Shown here in pieces: positions 15,175 through 20,119 of a DNA stretch of 20,119 nt. Source of the DNA: CAZAOY01 sp964486925 (lineage in GTDB: Bacteria; Bacillota; Clostridia; Oscillospirales; Ruminococcaceae); NCBI GenBank assembly GCA_964486925.1, contig CAZAOY010000046.1, positions 1 to 20,119 of the forward strand. Reading direction: 5' to 3'. How positions within the stretch are numbered: the stretch's first letter is position 1; each line of letters begins with the position of its first letter. The notes beneath the pieces were generated by a model. It did no database searches and had not been told where the DNA came from. It worked only from the letters and a program-made list of their open reading frames with translations. The position numbers and the translations under genes were made by a program.

Positions 15175-16647
15175 ATGGGTAACAGTAAAGGTAGTAACTA
15201 CTATATAGCGGCAATCCCGGCGTTTGTAATACTATGTATCTTTACCTTAGTACCATTCCTTATCTCTCTTATTATCTCATTTAAAGAATATAACCCTGCT
15301 ACGGGAATTATGAACAGCCCATGGGTGGCGGACAAAAACTATGCTTCATTTTTGGATTCACAGCCTGCAAACAACGCTATTATCAATACCCTTCGTATCA
15401 GCTTTCTATCTACGTTAGTGGGAGCGGGGTTTGTATCGTTAATGGTGTTTTGTATCAGCAGGCTTGGTAGGTTTGTCTATAAGGTTATAGCGCTTACCAT
15501 AATTGTAATACCTTCGCTAATACCCACTACGGTAATACTAAAAACCGCTATGGACACCCCGCTTGGTAGGATGTTCTCCTCGGTTAGCCTATATCCGTAT
15601 GCGGCAGTACTCTATGAGGTGCTTTGTATAACCCCTATATTTATCGTGTTCGGGGTATTTGGGATGGTAAATAGGGTTAGGAGCCGACCGATACTCTTTG
15701 TAACGGCATGTTACGTTGCTATACGTATATTAGGGTTTCTAAGCCCTGATATACAGTTTATCTTTAGCACCTACAGCCCAAAGGTATACACCACAGGGGA
15801 TGTACTCGACACCCTAATCTACCGTACCTCTCTAATGAACGGACAGTTTTCATCAGGTGGGGCAATGTACATAATTAAGCTGCTTCTACAGATTATCGCT
15901 TCGTCGGTATCCTTCTTTATCCTATCGGCTGTCTTTAGTAGGATGAAGGCTACCGCATTAGCGGTCGGGATTGATGATGATATACAGCCTAAGCCGTGGT
16001 TAGTAACGGTAATCTGCATTATACCGTTAGCGCTGTCGATCTTTTTTATAAAGAGCACCTTTGGTATCGTTAATGTATTTGAGCATGATTTAGTAGGGGT
16101 GTCCTTTGTTACTACTATAGTAGTTTCACTTATTAGCTGTGTTATGGTTGGAATCCTTATAATAAGTCTAGGATATGGTCTTAGCAACAACAGTATCGGG
16201 ATACTTTTAATCTGCGTTGTGGCTATGACTTTACAGAACAACATAATAGGACAGTTTCTGGTGAGCAGGATATTTGGCATGGTAGGTACTGTATATCCTA
16301 TGGTTATCGTTAACATGATGTACTGCACCTTTGGCGCACTGCTGTTATACATGGCGGTTGGCGGACAGCTAAAGCGAGATTTTTCACGATTTGTTCATAT
16401 TTCTACAGGTCCGTTAATAGCACTACTAGCATTATTTTTCTCAATGTACTATAAAGACTCCATTACAGGCACGGTATATGCGACCAATCCCACACTTAGA
16501 CCAATCTCTCTTGTAATTAGGGAGTTATATATAAGTAGGGAATCACCGTATACAAACACCATAGTAATAGCGCTAATTCCTATAACTGTTGGAGTGCTTG
16601 GAGTTTTAGTAGGATTTGTTAAGACAAACTCTAAAGGAGCTCGGTAG
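15175..16647 (+). CDS. Polytopic membrane protein resembling two fused sugar-ABC permease domains lacking EAA loops
   Basis: 490 residues from the ATG at 15175, which suits AAGGAG (15158-15163); a GTG at 15166 overlaps the previous stop but is too close to that site. About eleven to twelve hydrophobic segments are present. Residues 8-140 read like a MalF/UgpA-type permease start (AIPAFVILCIFTLVPFLISL, later IPSLIPTTVILK). Residues about 340-485 read like a MalG/UgpE-type second half (LLICVVAMTLQNNIIGQFLV, a YPMVIVNMMY helix, and a C-terminal VIALIPITVGVLGVLVGF helix). The EAA-x3-G coupling loop that binds the ATPase is not recognisable in either half, and no binding protein or ATPase gene is nearby. 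The function is unknown; position in the ior operon suggests transport of, or response to, aromatic compounds. Confidence 0.6.
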   Translation: MGNSKGSNYYIAAIPAFVILCIFTLVPFLISLIISFKEYNPATGIMNSPWVADKNYASFLDSQPANNAIINTLRISFLSTLVGAGFVSLMVFCISRLGRFVYKVIALTIIVIPSLIPTTVILKTAMDTPLGRMFSSVSLYPYAAVLYEVLCITPIFIVFGVFGMVNRVRSRPILFVTACYVAIRILGFLSPDIQFIFSTYSPKVYTTGDVLDTLIYRTSLMNGQFSSGGAMYIIKLLLQIIASSVSFFILSAVFSRMKATALAVGIDDDIQPKPWLVTVICIIPLALSIFFIKSTFGIVNVFEHDLVGVSFVTTIVVSLISCVMVGILIISLGYGLSNNSIGILLICVVAMTLQNNIIGQFLVSRIFGMVGTVYPMVIVNMMYCTFGALLLYMAVGGQLKRDFSRFVHISTGPLIALLALFFSMYYKDSITGTVYATNPTLRPISLVIRELYISRESPYTNTIVIALIPITVGVLGVLVGFVKTNSKGAR

Positions 16648-17144
16648 AGGTTGCCTATTTGAGCATATGTTCTTTTTTAGAGATGGTGTTTTTGAGTAGA
16701 GGGTTTCGCTAGCTATGTGGTTTTCGGTGTATTAGTTGGTGTAAACTAGTGCATTTATCGGAATTTTTGAGAGCAGGCTCTAATTTGCAATTACTGGCGA
16801 TATTGTAGCTGTCACAATTAGTATTGGGCAGACAAAAACGATAATGATGTTAACAGGTAACACTGTGGCTATAGTGATAGCTTTATATGTAAAGCTATTA
16901 TAACTTTAACCTGTATTTAATAACCGTAATGTGTGTGTTGTCAATTCCATGCATTACGGTTAATTTGGTATGGTTTATTTGCAATTATAGGTATCGCATT
17001 AAATCTGCTACATGATTAGTATTTATTATTTCTAACGATATCTATTTGTAGATTTATACCTAACCACTCTTTAGCGTTCCTATTGCAATATACGGATAGG
17101 TATACTTAGATATCTAGCTAATCTAGGTTAACCATTATTCCTAC
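16648..17144. other. Non-coding, dyad-rich region upstream of the recombinase
   Basis: No credible gene is seen. Inverted repeats include ATAGCTTTA-TATG-TAAAGCTAT (16877-16898), TAACCGTAATG (16921-16931) paired with CATTACGGTTA (16952-16962) around a 20-nt loop, and TATACCTA / TAGGTATA near 17055 and 17095. The sequence is more AT-rich than the flanking genes. It may be a degenerate mobile element or an untranslated structured RNA; nothing distinguishes these. Confidence 0.5.
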
Positions 17145-17184
17145 ATCCCAATTTCGCAAAATAGTTATTTTGCGAAATTGGGAT
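17145..17184. repeat. Perfect 40-bp palindrome abutting the recombinase promoter
   Basis: ATCCCAATTTCGCAAAATA, GT, then the exact reverse complement: 19-bp arms with a two-base centre. Its last base is the first T of the -35 box (17184-17189), so any protein bound here would contact RNA polymerase. No other copy exists in the window. Confidence 0.9.
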
Positions 17185-17212
17185 TGACAGATAACATGTA
17201 GTATGGTATAAT
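17184..17212 (+). promoter_or_regulatory. Canonical sigma-A promoter for the tyrosine recombinase gene
   Basis: TTGACA at 17184-17189, a 17-bp spacer and TATAAT at 17207-17212 preceded by TATGG. Transcription would begin near 17219, giving a leader of about 200 nt before the start codon at 17420. Confidence 0.85.
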
Positions 17213-17419
17213 ATAGTTACTAGCAAGGCATATCCACCTTACAATGAAACATCGTCTAGGACATAAGGGATTTTACTATATTTAGTTAATTAAATAATAA
17301 GTTTAATTTAGCAGTAAAGTTTCAAGCTAGGTATTTGAAGTTTAAGTTCTCATACACGCGAACCCTATATTATGTATAGTTCCTAGTAACTAACACTAAC
17401 TGCTATATAAAGGATTTAT
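17213..17419 (+). other. About 200-nt untranslated leader of the recombinase gene, of unknown function
   Basis: The leader is bounded by GTTACTAG (17216-17223) and its inverted copy CTAGTAAC (17383-17390), which could close a 160-nt fold. No known riboswitch signature, tRNA or open reading frame was recognised. Confidence 0.4.
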
Positions 17420-18415
17420 ATGAAACAAGATTACTTTAAAAAATCATCACCAGTGGTAAGAGAATTTTTATTATATCTCGAAACCATTAAAGCACGCTCT
17501 GATAAAACTGTATCTGAGTATTATATCGATCTTAGAACCTTTTTTAGGTTTATTAAGATTAAATTTGATATCGTTGACCCCAAAAGCGAATTTAACAAGA
17601 TTGATGTGTCGGATATCGACATTGAGCTTATTAAACGTGTCACCCTGTCGGATATCTACGACTTTTTACATTTTCTGTCATCTACTAAAAACAATGGCGC
17701 AGCGGCAAGAAGCCGCAAGGCTTCAGCGTTACGGACCTTCTTTGACTACCTTCACAATAAGATCCACCTAATCGACCATAACCCTACAGAACAGCTAGAG
17801 ATGCCGAATAAAAAGAAGGCACTTCCCCGCTTTTTAACCCTCGAACAATGTATCGATCTATTATCTAACATTGACGGTAAATTTAAAGAACGTAACTTCT
17901 GTATAATAACCCTATTTATTAACTGCGGTATGAGATTATCCGAGCTTGTGGGGATTAATATAGCGGATATCCAAGGTGATAGGTTACGTCTACTCGGCAA
18001 AGGCAACAAGGAGAGGATTGTCTATCTAAATAAAGCATGTATCGACGCTATCAACGACTACCTAAAGGTACGTCATAACGATTGCAAGGTTATAAAGGAT
18101 AAACGCGCGCTCTTTATAAACCGCTGTGGCAACAGACTTGCTAACCGTAGGGTGGAACAGATTGTAGCATACTGCCTAGAGAATGCGGGGCTTGAAAATA
18201 TGGGGTTCTCCCCCCATAAGCTTCGTCATACTGCCGCTACGCTGATGTATCAGCATGGTGACGTGGATATCAAGATTTTGCAGGAGATACTGGGGCATGT
18301 AAACCTTGGTACAACCGAAATCTACACCCATGTATCCAGTAAACAACTGGAAAAGGCGGCAAAGAGCACTCCAATTGCAAACTTTAAGCAGAAGAAGGAT
18401 GATAAGTTAGATTAA
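17420..18415 (+). CDS. Tyrosine recombinase/integrase, XerC/XerD type
   Basis: 331 residues; ATG after AAAGGA at close spacing. It has an N-terminal SAM-like core-binding domain (10-115) and a C-terminal catalytic domain (about 135-310). The full active-site set is present: R172 (CGMRLSEL), K194 (GKGNKER), H266 and R269 (HKLRHT), H293 (LGHVNLGTTEIYTH) and the nucleophile Y302. Length and motif spelling match the chromosome-dimer resolvases XerC/D of Firmicutes, but an integrase of a mobile element cannot be excluded. No dif-like site was convincingly found beside it. It has its own promoter overlapping a 40-bp palindrome and stands alone. Confidence 0.88.
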   Translation: MKQDYFKKSSPVVREFLLYLETIKARSDKTVSEYYIDLRTFFRFIKIKFDIVDPKSEFNKIDVSDIDIELIKRVTLSDIYDFLHFLSSTKNNGAAARSRKASALRTFFDYLHNKIHLIDHNPTEQLEMPNKKKALPRFLTLEQCIDLLSNIDGKFKERNFCIITLFINCGMRLSELVGINIADIQGDRLRLLGKGNKERIVYLNKACIDAINDYLKVRHNDCKVIKDKRALFINRCGNRLANRRVEQIVAYCLENAGLENMGFSPHKLRHTAATLMYQHGDVDIKILQEILGHVNLGTTEIYTHVSSKQLEKAAKSTPIANFKQKKDDKLD

Positions 18416-18536
18416 TGAGGGGTTTCTCAAATAATAAAGGTGCTGTAGCAAAACAAACAGCTCAATAGGACAAAAAACGAGGGTAAACGCACTTTTGTGT
18501 ATATGTAAATTGTTAATTAACATGTTGTGTATTTTA

Positions 18537-18565
18537 TTGACAATATAAGTATATCTATATATAAT
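18537..18565 (+). promoter_or_regulatory. Sigma-A promoter for the S41-like peptidase gene
   Basis: TTGACA at 18537-18542, a 17-bp spacer and TATAAT at 18560-18565, about 65 bp before the chosen start at 18630. The region is strongly AT-rich. Confidence 0.8.
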
Positions 18566-18629
18566 ATTGTTATATGACATAATAAAATAAAAATTAAGTA
18601 AAAATATGGGATCAGTGAGGGCAATAATA

Positions 18630-20096
18630 ATGAAAAGACGTATTGGAGCAGTAATAACTTCAGTAGCAATATCGTTGGTCTTGCTATCGCTTCTAGCTTT
18701 TATGGTAATGAGAGGTATAGAACGAGATGGATGGGTAAAAGATTCACAGTTCCTAGTTGAGGCAGTGAGGGACAACTATGTCTATAAGGATTTGATTCCC
18801 ACTAGGCAGGGCAAGTCCTTTGAGGATGTGGCGAGTGACTTTCTGGCAAGCGTGAAGGATGTTAAAAACAAACCTGATTTTCTGCTACTTGTTTCAAGCT
18901 TTCTGGGTGGACTTATGAATCCTCATACAACAGTGTATTATGGAGAGTACTCTGATATTTTACCCCCGGCAATGGTTGACGGCATGGATAGTCCTGTACA
19001 GGAGAAGGACTACATAGATGATGTCAAGCGTTGGGGTGAGGTTGCTGATAACACTGTATACTCGCTACCGATAAAGATTAAGTACATATCAGGACGGTAC
19101 ATAGTTACCGATAATGGCGGACAGGATATCAAGGTATGGAGTGAGGTTGTACAGGTGAACTCCGTACCCGTGGATGATTATGTAAGAGATAACATGGGAT
19201 ATTGGTTGTTGACATCTGACAGGTTAAACGACAAATATTATTTTGGTACTTTGTCAAATATAAACGCTACCAAACCTATGGATGTTTTACTATCGTTTAG
19301 CGATGGCAAAGAGATATCCTTGCGGTTTGTGCGTACCGAATACAACTTTATGCCTAAAAAAACCACCTCATTTAAAGTTAGTCACTGCGGCAAAAAGATA
19401 CTGTACGTGCACCTTACAGATTTTATTGACATTACAAATGCCATGTCCGCTATCGCATCAGCCACCGATATAGATGCCTTAATACTGGATGTACGGGATA
19501 ATGGAGGCGGAATGTGGACACTTTCCGAAAAGGCAGCACAAAGGATTAACGGCAGGGAGGATTTTTTATTTACCGGTAACTTTTTTATGAAAAAGACTGC
19601 TGTAGACGAGGTAGTACAGACACCTACAAATTTGATAGATTCAGCGGATATGGCTACCCCACTAGGCGGCAACAAGGATGACTACCTATTTTATGAGCGA
19701 AGGACGATAATTGCAAGAAATGATATTATGAAGGGGGTTGACACCTACGTCCTGTCCAACAACTATAGCTATTCGGCAACAGAATACTTCCTACAATTAG
19801 TACAAAAGGGTAACATTGCGACGATAGTTGGTGACTACTCGGGGGGCGGGCTTGGTATTACACCAACCAAACTAGTTTATCTTAAAAACAGTAAGCTTGT
19901 AGTTAGGGTGGAGGTATCGGGGTATTACGATGACGGATATCTCCATGAACAGGACGGCACAACCCCCGATGTGCTAGTACAACAAGATGTAGGCGACTAT
20001 ATCCGCTATCTAGCTACAGGGGGCGAGCGATTCTATGGCTCGGACTACGATACGGTATATCAAAGATGTTTATCCCGTATCGCTGATAAAGACTGA
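18630..20096 (+). CDS. Membrane-anchored S41-family (tail-specific protease-like) peptidase
   Basis: 488 residues from the ATG at 18630, which follows GTGAGGG (18615-18621) and gives a KRR-plus-hydrophobic signal anchor (residues 1-28). An in-frame ATG at 18606 has no ribosome binding site. The bulk should lie outside the membrane. S41 core features are LILDVRDNGGG (about 287-297) and SYSATEYF, with Ser382 as probable nucleophile and E385 nearby, then IVGDYSGGGLG. The Ser-Lys dyad of CtpA proteases is not obvious, so it belongs to the broader TSPc group rather than to CtpA. A PDZ-like turn (WSEVVQVNSVPVDDY) precedes the core. The substrate is unknown. The gene is complete, ending 23 bp before the window edge. 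Confidence 0.82.
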   Translation: MKRRIGAVITSVAISLVLLSLLAFMVMRGIERDGWVKDSQFLVEAVRDNYVYKDLIPTRQGKSFEDVASDFLASVKDVKNKPDFLLLVSSFLGGLMNPHTTVYYGEYSDILPPAMVDGMDSPVQEKDYIDDVKRWGEVADNTVYSLPIKIKYISGRYIVTDNGGQDIKVWSEVVQVNSVPVDDYVRDNMGYWLLTSDRLNDKYYFGTLSNINATKPMDVLLSFSDGKEISLRFVRTEYNFMPKKTTSFKVSHCGKKILYVHLTDFIDITNAMSAIASATDIDALILDVRDNGGGMWTLSEKAAQRINGREDFLFTGNFFMKKTAVDEVVQTPTNLIDSADMATPLGGNKDDYLFYERRTIIARNDIMKGVDTYVLSNNYSYSATEYFLQLVQKGNIATIVGDYSGGGLGITPTKLVYLKNSKLVVRVEVSGYYDDGYLHEQDGTTPDVLVQQDVGDYIRYLATGGERFYGSDYDTVYQRCLSRIADKD

Positions 20097-20119
20097 GGCT
20101 TGTTTAGAGTAAATCAAAA

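Noticed and set aside
15819..16352. 177-residue reading frame on the - strand
   Set aside because: It is antisense to the hydrophobic segments of the membrane protein and has no family likeness.
16655..16685. Terminator after the membrane protein (GAGCATATGTTC then T-run)
   Set aside because: The arms leave no loop, so a stable hairpin cannot form.
17355..17390. dif-like site beside the tyrosine recombinase
   Set aside because: TTATGTATAGT resembles one arm of the Bacillus dif site, but the opposite arm and 6-bp centre do not match.

Overview
The window is most likely a chromosomal segment of an anaerobic, low-GC Gram-positive bacterium (Clostridia, probably gut-type). The evidence is a T-box leader ending in a classical antiterminator/terminator, oxygen-sensitive 2-oxoacid:ferredoxin oxidoreductase genes, strong AGGAGG-like ribosome binding sites, canonical TTGACA-N17-TATAAT promoters, and a PspC-type envelope gene. 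All convincing genes lie on the + strand. No tRNA, rRNA, CRISPR array or intact transposase was seen.

Layout. (1) 1-490: a tandem array of 97-bp units carrying hairpins and TATAAT boxes, followed by two copies of a 57-bp palindrome-containing repeat. (2) 493-3685: a tight three-gene redox operon: a GlpA-like FAD dehydrogenase with a BFD-type Fe-S domain, a FAD/NAD-binding partner oxidoreductase, and a small four-Cys DUF1667-type protein. (3) 3789-4679: a PHP/CehA-type metallohydrolase. (4) 4680-5809: a MITE-like element with terminal inverted repeats, then a strong promoter and a long T-box leader whose specifier reads UAC (Tyr). (5) 5810-7282: a sodium:solute symporter controlled by that T-box. 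(6) 7610-8869: a CNNM/CBS/CorC protein. (7) 8983-10287: a phenylacetate-CoA ligase homologue. (8) 10515-10838: a PspC protein with an Asn-rich tail, preceded by three decayed palindromic repeats. (9) 10934-16647: an apparent operon of iorA, iorB, a second phenylacetate-CoA ligase, a double-ACT protein, and a membrane protein resembling two fused sugar-ABC permease domains without their EAA loops. (10) 16648-17419: a dyad-rich non-coding region with a perfect 40-bp palindrome abutting a promoter, then (11) a tyrosine recombinase and (12) an S41-like membrane-anchored peptidase.

How it fits together. The Tyr-type T-box on the transporter, IorAB, two aryl-acid:CoA ligases and an ACT regulator suggest aromatic amino acid supply: import under tyrosine starvation and interconversion of aryl acids, aryl-acetyl-CoAs and aryl-pyruvates. 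The GlpA-like operon adds flavin-based oxidation of a hydroxy substrate, classically glycerol-3-phosphate.

The most unusual signal is a 14-bp dyad, TGACA-N4-TGTCA. It occurs in only two places here, both transcribed: about six copies at 30-33 bp steps inside the FAD oxidoreductase gene, where it creates an 11-residue D-x-x-V protein repeat, and four copies at 42/42/32 bp steps inside the T-box leader. The spacings are close to whole helical turns. No family I know accounts for it.
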